Below are positions 52,714 through 60,365 of a stretch of 64,000 nucleotides of DNA, in pieces. Both the position numbers and the translations under genes were made by a program. This DNA comes from Autumnicola tepida (GTDB taxonomy: Bacteria > Bacteroidota > Bacteroidia > Flavobacteriales > Flavobacteriaceae). The stretch's first letter is position 1. Each line of letters starts with the position of its first letter. Under the pieces are notes generated by a model. It was not told the DNA's origin. It did not search any database and worked only from the letters and a program-made list of their open reading frames with translations. The stretch is taken from assembly GCF_031846485.1 (NCBI RefSeq), contig NZ_JAVRHQ010000002.1, forward strand, positions 193,913-257,912, given 5' to 3'.

Positions 52714-53943
52714 ATGAATGATTTCTTAAAACAATGGGGCGAAGCGGCTTATACGACCACCGGATTTTTCTGGATGGCATTGTGGGCATTTGTTTTGGGC
52801 TACATCATCAGTAGTATGATACAGGTTTTTGTGACCGAAAAAAGGATGCAGAAAACAATGGGCGAGAATGAAAAGAAAAGCGTGCTTCTGGGAACATTCT
52901 TCGGATTCATAAGCAGCTCTTGCAGTTTTGCCGCACTTGCTTCTACCAAGTCCATTTTTAAGAAAGGGGCAAGTTTTGTATCATCCATCGCTTTCTTACT
53001 GGCTTCTACTAACTTGGTTATTGAATTGGGAATCATCATTTCCATTTTCTTGGGATGGCAATTTGTCGTGGGGGAATATGTAGGTGGAATCCTCTTAATC
53101 CTCATTTGTTGGATACTTATACGGATTATAAATCCAAAAAAACTTATTTCAAAGGCCAGAAAAAATTTAGAAAGTGAAGATAGCGATGATGAAATGGATG
53201 ATTCCAAAGACTGGAAAAAACAAATCCAGAAGGAGACTAGCTGGGCGAGAGTAGCCAAAAAATACAAAATGGAATGGCAAATGGTATGGAAAGATGTTAC
53301 GGTAGGCTTTACTATTGCGGGAATTGTTGCAGCTTTTGTGCCTGATTCCTTTTTTCAAACACTTTTCATTAATAGCGGTAAGGGCAATACAGATTTTACT
53401 TTTTTTGAAATTTTAGAACATATTATAGTAGGTCCAGTTGCAGCTTTTTTGACATTTATTGGCTCTATGGGCAACATACCCTTAGCGGCATTATTATTTG
53501 GGAAAGGTGTGAGCTTTGCAGGAGTAATGGCCTTTATTTTTAGTGACCTTGTGGTATTTCCCGTGTTACGTATAAACGCAAAATACTATGGTTGGAAAAT
53601 GTCGATCTTCATAGTATTTCTATTGTTTACTGCTTTAATAGGAACATCTTTAGCATTACACTACACATTTGATTTGTTCAACATTTTACCAGATCCTTCA
53701 CAAGTTAAAATTCAAGACAGCGAGTTTTTTAAAGTAGATTATACGTTCTTTTTGAACCTGGCATTTTTAGTTATTTCTGGTTATTTGATATATCTCGGTT
53801 TTTTCAAAAAGAAGGATGTAGAACACTCTATGAGTGAAATGGCACCTAAAAGCCAATTACTCGAAAGCATTTTAAAATACGCCGCATTTATTTGTTATGC
53901 CTGGTTGGCGGGAGGCCTTATTGTGAAATTTTTTATGAATTAA
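52714..53943 (+). CDS. Permease (DUF318/ArsP-like)
   Basis: 409 residues with about 8-10 hydrophobic helices. The motif SSSCSFAALASTKSIFKKGA near 68-87 matches the permease family with SCS; a long cytoplasmic acidic loop (SEDSDDEMDDSKDWKKQIQK) lies at about 150-170 in the middle. Such permeases are linked to arsenical or other metal(loid) and anion export. The substrate is not determined. Place between DUF2231 and DUF305 genes suggests a metal role. Confidence 0.8.
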   Translation: MNDFLKQWGEAAYTTTGFFWMALWAFVLGYIISSMIQVFVTEKRMQKTMGENEKKSVLLGTFFGFISSSCSFAALASTKSIFKKGASFVSSIAFLLASTNLVIELGIIISIFLGWQFVVGEYVGGILLILICWILIRIINPKKLISKARKNLESEDSDDEMDDSKDWKKQIQKETSWARVAKKYKMEWQMVWKDVTVGFTIAGIVAAFVPDSFFQTLFINSGKGNTDFTFFEILEHIIVGPVAAFLTFIGSMGNIPLAALLFGKGVSFAGVMAFIFSDLVVFPVLRINAKYYGWKMSIFIVFLLFTALIGTSLALHYTFDLFNILPDPSQVKIQDSEFFKVDYTFFLNLAFLVISGYLIYLGFFKKKDVEHSMSEMAPKSQLLESILKYAAFICYAWLAGGLIVKFFMN

Positions 53944-54015
53944 GATTTAAACTAAAAAAATAATCATTAACAAAATGGTAGTTAAAAGAAAAATATTATC
54001 AATTTAAATAGACCA

Positions 54016-54031
54016 TAAGTCTAAAGACTTA
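54016..54031. promoter_or_regulatory. Short palindrome upstream of the DUF305 gene
   Basis: TAAGTCTAAAGACTTA has 7-base arms (TAAGTCT and AGACTTA) and a central AA. It lies 29 bases before the DUF305 start in a 116-base gap that otherwise is AT-rich. Comparable in form to the palindrome at 40506. Possible operator. Confidence 0.35.
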
Positions 54032-54059
54032 GCAATTGTCAATCAAAAAAAATTAAAAA

Positions 54060-54554
54060 ATGAAGTCAACAGAAAAAAAACAAGACAGAATAAAAAAAAG
54101 TAATTATAGCAGATTTATAGCTATGCTTGGCCTTTCCTTTATAGCTATGTACACCACAATGTATCTCAATACATACGAAATTGACCACGTGTATTTCAGT
54201 CTTACCAGATTTTATATGACCTGTTTGGGTATAGCCTGTATGGCGGTGATTATGTGGTTCTTTATGCGAAAAATGTATCAAAACAAGAAAAAGAACATCG
54301 CGATTCTTGTGGGAAGCGCGATTCTGTTTACCGGTGCTCTTGGCTTGGTAAGAGCACAGGCACCCATCATTGGAGATGTTTTATATATGAAGGCTATGAT
54401 ACCTCACCACTCCATTGCGATTTTAACAAGTAAAAGAGCCGATATTCAGGATCCTGAAACAAAAAAACTCGCCAAAGAGATTATAGAAGCTCAAGAAAGG
54501 GAAATTGCACAGATGAAGAAAATAATTTATAGACTTGAACAAGAAGGGAAATAA
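54060..54554 (+). CDS. DUF305 membrane protein
   Basis: 164 residues. Two or three helices (around 18-38, 46-68, 80-102) lead to a C-terminal DUF305 domain: YMKAMIPHHSIAILTSKRAD near 109-128 and EIIEAQEREIAQMKKIIYRL. The MIPHH motif and the helical pair may bind copper; DUF305 proteins are common in copper operons. It follows the permease gene after 116 bases. Confidence 0.88.
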   Translation: MKSTEKKQDRIKKSNYSRFIAMLGLSFIAMYTTMYLNTYEIDHVYFSLTRFYMTCLGIACMAVIMWFFMRKMYQNKKKNIAILVGSAILFTGALGLVRAQAPIIGDVLYMKAMIPHHSIAILTSKRADIQDPETKKLAKEIIEAQEREIAQMKKIIYRLEQEGK

Positions 54555-54616
54555 ATTTCACCCTGTAAATTAACTTTCCTCACCAAGTTAATTGGTTAGG
54601 AACAAAATAAAACGAT

Positions 54617-56431
54617 ATGAAAAAGAATATAATATATTTAACGATTGCAATAGGTGTTGGTCTAGTAGCGGGCTATTTTATTTTTGATGGTTCTGCCAAA
54701 GATCCTATGATTAACAAAGATTCAGCTGAGATGTCCGATGGTCACGACCATTCTGGCGAAACCTCCAATCAAATGTGGACGTGTTCAATGCACCCACAAA
54801 TTATGCAACCTGAACCGGGAGATTGTCCTATTTGTGGTATGGATCTTATCCCAGCTGAGTCAGGCTCTGAAGGCTTGTCCCCAAATGAAATTAAAATGAC
54901 CAAAAATGCAATGGCACTGGCCAATATTCAAACAAATGTAGTAGGTAATGCTGTAGGCGAAACTGGAAATGTAACTTCTTTATCCGGTAAAATCGTAGAA
55001 AACGAAGAAGCGAGTGCAGTACAGGCCAGTTATTTTGATGGGAGGATTGAACGTCTCAATGTAAATTATGAAGGACAAGAAGTTCGTAAAGGGCAGCTTT
55101 TGGCAACAATCTATTCGCCTAATCTTGTTGCAGCCCAACAAGAGCTAATTACCACGGCTTCCCTTAAAGAAAGCCAACCCGAACTTTATAAATCCGTGCG
55201 GAATAAAATGAAGCTCTGGAAACTTTCAGAAAGCCAGATCAACAGTATCGAAGAATCAGGAAAGGTGCGTGAGAACTTCCCTATTTACGCTACGGTTTCC
55301 GGAACTGTTTCCGAAAAAATGGCGGAAGAAGGTGATTACGTAAAACAAGGCCAGCCTATTTTAAAATTGAACAACTTAAATACGGTCTGGGCAGAGTTTG
55401 ATGCCTACGAAAATCAAATTTCACAATTTGAAAAAGGGCAGGAAATAAAAATGACCACCAACGCCTATCCCAACAAAGAGTTTGATGCCACAATATCATT
55501 CATTGACCCGGTGTTAAACACCCAGACCAGAATAGTAACGGTAAGGGCTACCATACAAAATAAAAATAACCTGTTGAAACCGGGAATGTTCGTCACAGGT
55601 AAGGTTGAAGGTATTGGTGCTTCTAGCGAACAGCAGCTTCTTGTTCCGGCAAGCGCGGTAATGTGGACAGGGGAGCGCTCATTGGTGTATGTAAAAACCA
55701 AACCTGACGAACCTGTCTTTGAAATGCGTGAAGTGACGATAGGTAAAAGAAATGGGGAAACCTATTCGATAACAAGCGGATTGGAAGATGGGGATGAAAT
55801 CGTGACCAATGGCACATTTACTGTGGATGCCGCTGCACAGTTAAGTGGTAAAAAATCAATGATGAATCAAGAAGGGGGCAAAACAATGACTGGGCACGAA
55901 GGGCATACCGGGATGGAGCAAGCAAATACCCAAGCAACTGGTAATAGCATTGACCATACAAAAATGAACGAAAGAATAGATGTTCCTGCCAAGTTTCAAA
56001 AGCAGTTAAAGCAAGTTTTTGATGGCTATATTGACTTAAAAGATGCCTTAGTGAATGATAATGCGAAAAACGCACAGCAAGCTGCTGAACGAGTAGAAAA
56101 AAGTCTGAACAAGGTGGATATGAAATTATTGGAAGATGAAAAAGCGCACAAGCACTGGATGACCATTCAAAAGGAATTAAAGTCATCGTCAAATGCTATT
56201 TCCCTTTCTTCAGATATCAAAACACAAAGGGACCACTTTAAACATTTATCTGCCCATATGATAAGCAGTGTCAAACTCTTTGGCGTAAACCAAAAGGCTT
56301 ACAGCCAATTTTGTCCAATGGCCAATAGTAACAAGGGAGCCTATTGGTTAAGTTTAGAAAAAGAAATCCAAAATCCATATTATGGACAATCAATGTTGAC
56401 CTGTGGCGAGGTTAGGGATACATTTGAGTAA
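54617..56431 (+). CDS. cusB: CusB-type periplasmic adaptor with HMBD and DUF3347 domains
   Basis: 604 residues. N-terminal anchor (NIIYLTIAIGVGLVAGYFIF), then the heavy-metal-binding segment MWTCSMHPQIMQPEPGDCPI near 54-73 with CGMDLIP, the membrane-fusion core (VAQQELITTASLKESQPELY, VSGTVSEKMAEEGDYVKQGQ), and at about 470-604 a DUF3347 domain ending YSQFCPMANSNKGAYWLSLE and GQSMLTCGEV. The core links RND pump to TolC. Metal-binding domain, adaptor and DUF3347 in one chain is a Bacteroidota form. The pump and channel genes lie 9 kb upstream, with cusA frameshifted. Confidence 0.9.
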   Translation: MKKNIIYLTIAIGVGLVAGYFIFDGSAKDPMINKDSAEMSDGHDHSGETSNQMWTCSMHPQIMQPEPGDCPICGMDLIPAESGSEGLSPNEIKMTKNAMALANIQTNVVGNAVGETGNVTSLSGKIVENEEASAVQASYFDGRIERLNVNYEGQEVRKGQLLATIYSPNLVAAQQELITTASLKESQPELYKSVRNKMKLWKLSESQINSIEESGKVRENFPIYATVSGTVSEKMAEEGDYVKQGQPILKLNNLNTVWAEFDAYENQISQFEKGQEIKMTTNAYPNKEFDATISFIDPVLNTQTRIVTVRATIQNKNNLLKPGMFVTGKVEGIGASSEQQLLVPASAVMWTGERSLVYVKTKPDEPVFEMREVTIGKRNGETYSITSGLEDGDEIVTNGTFTVDAAAQLSGKKSMMNQEGGKTMTGHEGHTGMEQANTQATGNSIDHTKMNERIDVPAKFQKQLKQVFDGYIDLKDALVNDNAKNAQQAAERVEKSLNKVDMKLLEDEKAHKHWMTIQKELKSSSNAISLSSDIKTQRDHFKHLSAHMISSVKLFGVNQKAYSQFCPMANSNKGAYWLSLEKEIQNPYYGQSMLTCGEVRDTFE

Positions 56432-56475
56432 TTATTTCAAAAAATAGCACGATTTTTTTACTTGGAAATTTAAAT

Positions 56476-56634
56476 ATGAGTAAAAATAGAAGAGATAGGA
56501 GAAAAAATAAAAACAGGAAAAAGAAACAACCAAAAAATAATACCATTTCCAGAAGAGAAAAAATTTATGGCATTATTGCTATGGTTATCTTATTTCTCGC
56601 GGCTTTATTCGCAACCATCTATGTAAGCTTTTAA
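56476..56634 (+). CDS. Small basic membrane protein
   Basis: 52 residues: a Lys/Arg-rich start (MSKNRRDRRKNKNRKKKQPK) and one helix IYGIIAMVILFLAALFATIY. Positive-inside rule puts the basic end in the cytoplasm. No family known. Between cusB and the third HMA-AraC gene. Confidence 0.5.
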   Translation: MSKNRRDRRKNKNRKKKQPKNNTISRREKIYGIIAMVILFLAALFATIYVSF

Positions 56635-56680
56635 AACTTTAAAACGTGGAGAATCAATTTTTTAAAATCCTATAACAACT

Positions 56681-57247
56681 ATGTCGAATACCATTTACAT
56701 AAAAAATATGGTCTGTCCAAGATGTATAAGCTCTGTATCCCGTATTATGAACAAATTGAATATTAAATACAATATTATAGAGTTGGGTGAAGTAGATTTG
56801 ACAAATGAACTGAGCCCTAAAAATAAAAGTTTAATCTCTGTAGAACTTCAAAATGAAGGGTTCAGTTTGGTTAATGATAGAAAAAGTCAACTCATTGAAC
56901 AAATGAAGAATCTTGTAATTGAAAAAATACACCATTCCACTGAAGATACCGATTTAAAATGGGCAGATATTATTAGTCGAGAACTTAACTTGGATTATAA
57001 ATATTTGAGTTCCTTATTTTCGTCGGTAGAAAGTATCACGTTCGAGCAATATATCATCAACCAAAAAATTGAGCGTGTGAAAGAACTCATTGTCTATGAT
57101 GAAATGACATTGAGTGAGATAGCTTTTCAATTACATTACAGCAGCGTTGCGTATTTAAGCAATCAATTCAAAAAAGTAACTGGAATGACACCCACGCAGT
57201 TTAAGAAATCTGTGGATAAAAACCGAAAATTTTTGAACGATGTTTAA
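56681..57247 (+). CDS. HMA-like sensor fused to AraC DNA-binding domain (copy 3)
   Basis: 188 residues. NTIYIKNMVCPRCISSVSRI has the CxxC pair (C11, C14), and the second half is AraC-type with NQKIERVKELIVYDEMTLSE and QLHYSSVAYLSNQFKKVTGM. Placed before the CPC-type ATPase operon by 106 bases, likely its regulator. Paralogue of 38622 and 45632. Confidence 0.88.
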   Translation: MSNTIYIKNMVCPRCISSVSRIMNKLNIKYNIIELGEVDLTNELSPKNKSLISVELQNEGFSLVNDRKSQLIEQMKNLVIEKIHHSTEDTDLKWADIISRELNLDYKYLSSLFSSVESITFEQYIINQKIERVKELIVYDEMTLSEIAFQLHYSSVAYLSNQFKKVTGMTPTQFKKSVDKNRKFLNDV

Positions 57248-57353
57248 TGCTAAAAAGATATTTCAATAAATTCTACAAATCATTCAGCATATTACATAAC
57301 ACTTTAAAGTCCTTAAATCCTGAAATTTGTAGTGCACAAATAAGAGTGGATTT

Positions 57354-59612
57354 ATGGAGACAATCAACATATTTGAAACCGAAAAAAAGAATCATAAAGA
57401 GGGAATAAAAAAATCTTTTCCAGTAACAGGAATGACCTGCGCGGCCTGTGCATCCAGTGTTGAATCTATACTCTCACATACCGAAGGTGTGAACGACGCG
57501 CAGGTTAACTTTGCCAGCAGTTCGGTATTGGTGGATTACGACGAAGCCACTACCGAAGAACAATTGCAAAACGCTTTAAGACAGGTCGGTTACGATATTA
57601 TAATAGATACCGAAGACCCTTCGGAAGTACAACAAGAACTTCAACAAAAACATTACCAAGACATAAAAAGCCGTACTATCTGGTCGGCTATCCTAACGCT
57701 GCCTATTTTTATTTTGGGAATGTTCTATATGCAATGGGAACCAGGTAAATGGATTTCTTTGGTATTGGCCTTTCCCATTCTTGTTTGGTTCGGGCGCAGC
57801 TTTTTCATCAATGCCTTCAAGCAGGCCAATCACGGTAAAGCAAATATGGATACCTTGGTGGCGTTGAGTACCGGAATCGCCTTCCTCTTTAGTGTGTTCA
57901 ACACTTTTTTTCCTGAATTTTGGTTAAGTCGCGGCATCGAGCCTCACGTGTATTACGAAGCGGCTACCGTTATTATCACCTTTATTTCATTGGGGAAACT
58001 ATTGGAAGAAAAGGCAAAATCAAATACGTCTTCGGCCATCAAAAAACTAATGGGGCTTCAGCCTAAAACCCTTAAAATTATTGAGAATGGGGAAGAGAAG
58101 GAAATCCCAATTTCATCCGTACAGCTGGGGCAGACCATTTTGGTACGTCCCGGAGAAAAAATTCCCGTGGATGGCGAAGTTTCCAAGGGAAGCTCGTATG
58201 TAGATGAAAGTATGATAACGGGAGAACCCGTTCCAGTTCAGAAATCCCAAGGGGAAAAGGTATTCGCTGGTACCGTTAATCAAAAAGGAAGCTTTCAGTT
58301 TACCGCTGAAAAAGTAGGTGGGAAAACCCTGCTTTCCCAGATTATAAAAATGGTTCAGGAGGCACAGGGAAGCAAAGCACCTGGGCAAAAATTGGTCGAT
58401 AAGATTGCGGGAATTTTTGTTCCCATTGTATTGGGTATATCCCTTGTTACCTTCATCGTGTGGATGTTTGTCGGTGGCGATAGTGCATTTTCACAAGCCT
58501 TATTGACTTCCGTAGCAGTGTTGGTCATTGCCTGCCCTTGTGCGTTGGGATTGGCGACGCCAACAGCCATTATGGTGGGAATAGGAAAAGGCGCAGAGAA
58601 CAATATTCTCATAAAAGATGCCGAAAGTTTGGAGCTTGGGCATAAAGTGAATGCAGTAATCCTTGATAAAACAGGTACGATTACAGAAGGAAAACCACTG
58701 GTAACCGATATACTCTGGAAGCATAAACTTCAAAATCAAAAGGAATACAAGGAAATTCTTTTGGCTATCGAAGCACAATCAGAACATCCTTTGGCAGAAG
58801 CGGTCGTCAATCATTTGAAAGAGGAAAATATTGAACAAGCAGAAATTACTTTCTTCGAAAGCATAACAGGAAAAGGTGTAAAGGCACAATTAGAGAATGG
58901 TTCAAAATATTATGTGGGCAACCATAAACTAATGGTAGAAAATGATATTCAAATCGACGCTTCTTTAATGCAAACAGCGGAAAGCCTTGAAGAAAAGGCA
59001 AAAACAGTCATATTCTTTGGTAACGAACATCAAGTGCTTGCGATACTGGCCATTGCGGACAAGATTAAAGAAACTTCAAAAAAAGCCATAGCTACGCTTC
59101 AAGAAAGAGGCATCGAGGTGTATATGCTCACGGGAGATAACAATAAAACGGCTTCTGCCGTGGCACATCAGGTGGGAATATCCAATTATAAAGGCGAAGT
59201 AATGCCTTCGGACAAAGCGGCTTTTGTCGAGAAATTACAGGCAGACGGGAAGATAGTCGCAATGGTAGGCGATGGTATCAATGATTCGCACGCTTTGGCG
59301 CAAGCCAATGTGAGTATAGCAATGGGTAAAGGTTCTGATATTGCGATGGACGTTGCAAAAATGACCTTGATAACATCAGATTTACAATCCATCCCAAAAG
59401 CATTGGAACTGTCAAAGAGAACCGTGTTGGGCATACTCCAGAATTTGTTCTGGGCATTCATTTATAATATCATCGGTATTCCAATTGCTGCAGGAGTTTT
59501 GTATCCGGTAAATGGGTTTTTATTGGACCCAATGATTGCAGGTGCAGCAATGGCATTCAGTAGTGTATCCGTAGTTGCAAATAGCTTAAGACTGAAACGC
59601 ATAAAACTCTAA
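57354..59612 (+). CDS. copA: CPC-type P1B copper ATPase (CopA)
   Basis: 752 residues. One HMA domain (VTGMTCAACASSVESILSHT near 24-43), eight membrane segments, CPC motif VIACPCALGLATP near 391-403, phosphorylation loop DKTGTITEGK near 437, SEHPLAEAVV, the hinge AMVGDGINDSHALAQANVSI. The group exports Cu(I) and Ag(I) from the cytoplasm. The HMA-AraC regulator is immediately upstream and CopZ follows after 23 bases. Start chosen is the first in-frame ATG; an HMA begins close to it. Confidence 0.93.
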   Translation: METINIFETEKKNHKEGIKKSFPVTGMTCAACASSVESILSHTEGVNDAQVNFASSSVLVDYDEATTEEQLQNALRQVGYDIIIDTEDPSEVQQELQQKHYQDIKSRTIWSAILTLPIFILGMFYMQWEPGKWISLVLAFPILVWFGRSFFINAFKQANHGKANMDTLVALSTGIAFLFSVFNTFFPEFWLSRGIEPHVYYEAATVIITFISLGKLLEEKAKSNTSSAIKKLMGLQPKTLKIIENGEEKEIPISSVQLGQTILVRPGEKIPVDGEVSKGSSYVDESMITGEPVPVQKSQGEKVFAGTVNQKGSFQFTAEKVGGKTLLSQIIKMVQEAQGSKAPGQKLVDKIAGIFVPIVLGISLVTFIVWMFVGGDSAFSQALLTSVAVLVIACPCALGLATPTAIMVGIGKGAENNILIKDAESLELGHKVNAVILDKTGTITEGKPLVTDILWKHKLQNQKEYKEILLAIEAQSEHPLAEAVVNHLKEENIEQAEITFFESITGKGVKAQLENGSKYYVGNHKLMVENDIQIDASLMQTAESLEEKAKTVIFFGNEHQVLAILAIADKIKETSKKAIATLQERGIEVYMLTGDNNKTASAVAHQVGISNYKGEVMPSDKAAFVEKLQADGKIVAMVGDGINDSHALAQANVSIAMGKGSDIAMDVAKMTLITSDLQSIPKALELSKRTVLGILQNLFWAFIYNIIGIPIAAGVLYPVNGFLLDPMIAGAAMAFSSVSVVANSLRLKRIKL

Positions 59613-59635
59613 TATTAATTATAAATTCAAAAACA

Positions 59636-59848
59636 ATGAAAACTTTAAAATTTAAAACAAATATCAATTGTGGTGGGTGTGTATCAAAAGTAACCCCATT
59701 TTTAAACAAACAGGAAGGTGTCGAAAGTTGGGAAGTAGATACGAACAATCCTGATAAGATACTGACCGTAGAAACTGACAGTGCTACGGAAGAAGAAGTA
59801 AAAACTATTTTGCAAAAAGTGGGGTTTAAAGCTGAGAAAATTTCATAG
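59636..59848 (+). CDS. copZ: CopZ-like copper chaperone
   Basis: 70 residues, a single HMA domain: LKFKTNINCGGCVSKVTPFL (C11, C14) then a strand pair to LQKVGFKAEKIS. Delivers Cu(I) to the ATPase HMA domain. Follows copA by 23 bases. It uses the CGGC motif rather than the usual CxxC forms of the other HMA proteins here. Confidence 0.88.
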   Translation: MKTLKFKTNINCGGCVSKVTPFLNKQEGVESWEVDTNNPDKILTVETDSATEEEVKTILQKVGFKAEKIS

Positions 59849-60024
59849 AATTCAAAGGATTTGTGGGGTACTCTGAAAAGTTTTGATAGGCTCTTTCACC
59901 CTTGCAAATCAAGAAACAAAATTAACTATTTTCTTATTATATTGAGAATCAGTTTTTTTCTAAAAAGAGCTTATTGAAATTAAATATGATAGGGTTTGTT
60001 CGTGTTTATATTCAAATATTCCTA

Positions 60025-60032
60025 TATCTTTG
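60025..60032 (+). promoter_or_regulatory. -7 element TATCTTTG upstream of the integrase
   Basis: TATCTTTG at 60025-60032 is an exact Bacteroidota -7 box, about 330 bases before the integrase start. TTTG at 59995-59998 is 26 bases upstream, rather far for a -33 box. A transcript from here would carry the GGTNACC sites in its leader. Confidence 0.45.
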
Positions 60033-60127
60033 CTTTTACGAATAAAATCGGGGCAAAGGTTACCTATTCGGTTACCTCGTTTTATTGAAATAGACTAAAT
60101 GTCTGGTAATCAAAATATTGTTGAGTG

Positions 60128-60153
60128 GTAGATTAGTTCTGCCACCCCGACCA
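60128..60153 (+). other. Hairpin and tRNA-Pro-like 3' tail, possible attachment core
   Basis: The sequence ends in CCACCCCGACCA (60142-60153), identical in form to the 3' end of tRNA-Pro with CCA. Just before, GTGGTAG and CTGCCAC form a 7-base hairpin with 7-base loop, but the T-loop does not have the normal TTCRA sequence, and no 5' half of a tRNA exists. It may be a leftover of integration in a tRNA-Pro gene. Chance likeness is possible. Confidence 0.35.
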
Positions 60154-60174
60154 AGACCATTATCAAATGGTATT

Positions 60175-60208
60175 AAAACCTTGTTAATCATATGATTATC
60201 AAGGTTTT
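60175..60208. repeat. 34-base near-perfect palindrome
   Basis: AAAACCTTG at one end and CAAGGTTTT at the other, with a centre of ATCATATGAT, make a palindrome with a single mismatched pair. It lies 167 bases before the integrase. It could be a terminator-like fold or a DNA-binding site for a dimer or recombinase. T-rich bases follow (TTTTGTTG). Confidence 0.6.
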
Positions 60209-60365
60209 GTTGTTTTTAGGTGTTCATAGAATTTGATATGAAACTATATTAAATGAGTCCGATTCGGTGACCTATCCGGTGACCTCAAAATATAGGGCGG
60301 TTTGCCCGAACTGTTGATTTGACTTTCGTTTTCACGCATTTTGTTTAACCCTGAAAACGAATACT

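Larger units (their letters stand above)
59849..60365. other. Gene-free region upstream of the integrase, possible attachment and control region
   Basis: 517 bases with no credible gene. It contains a promoter-like box, five GGTNACC sites (the last just inside the integrase), a tRNA-like 3' tail and a 34-base near-palindrome, described separately. This is the kind of non-coding region that holds attachment and recombination sites in tyrosine-recombinase elements. The rest, mostly 59849-60050, shows only AT-rich sequence. Confidence 0.6.

Noticed and set aside
60081..60153. Complete tRNA gene before the integrase
   Set aside because: Only a 3' tail-like string exists; no anticodon arm, D arm or 5' acceptor strand could be folded.
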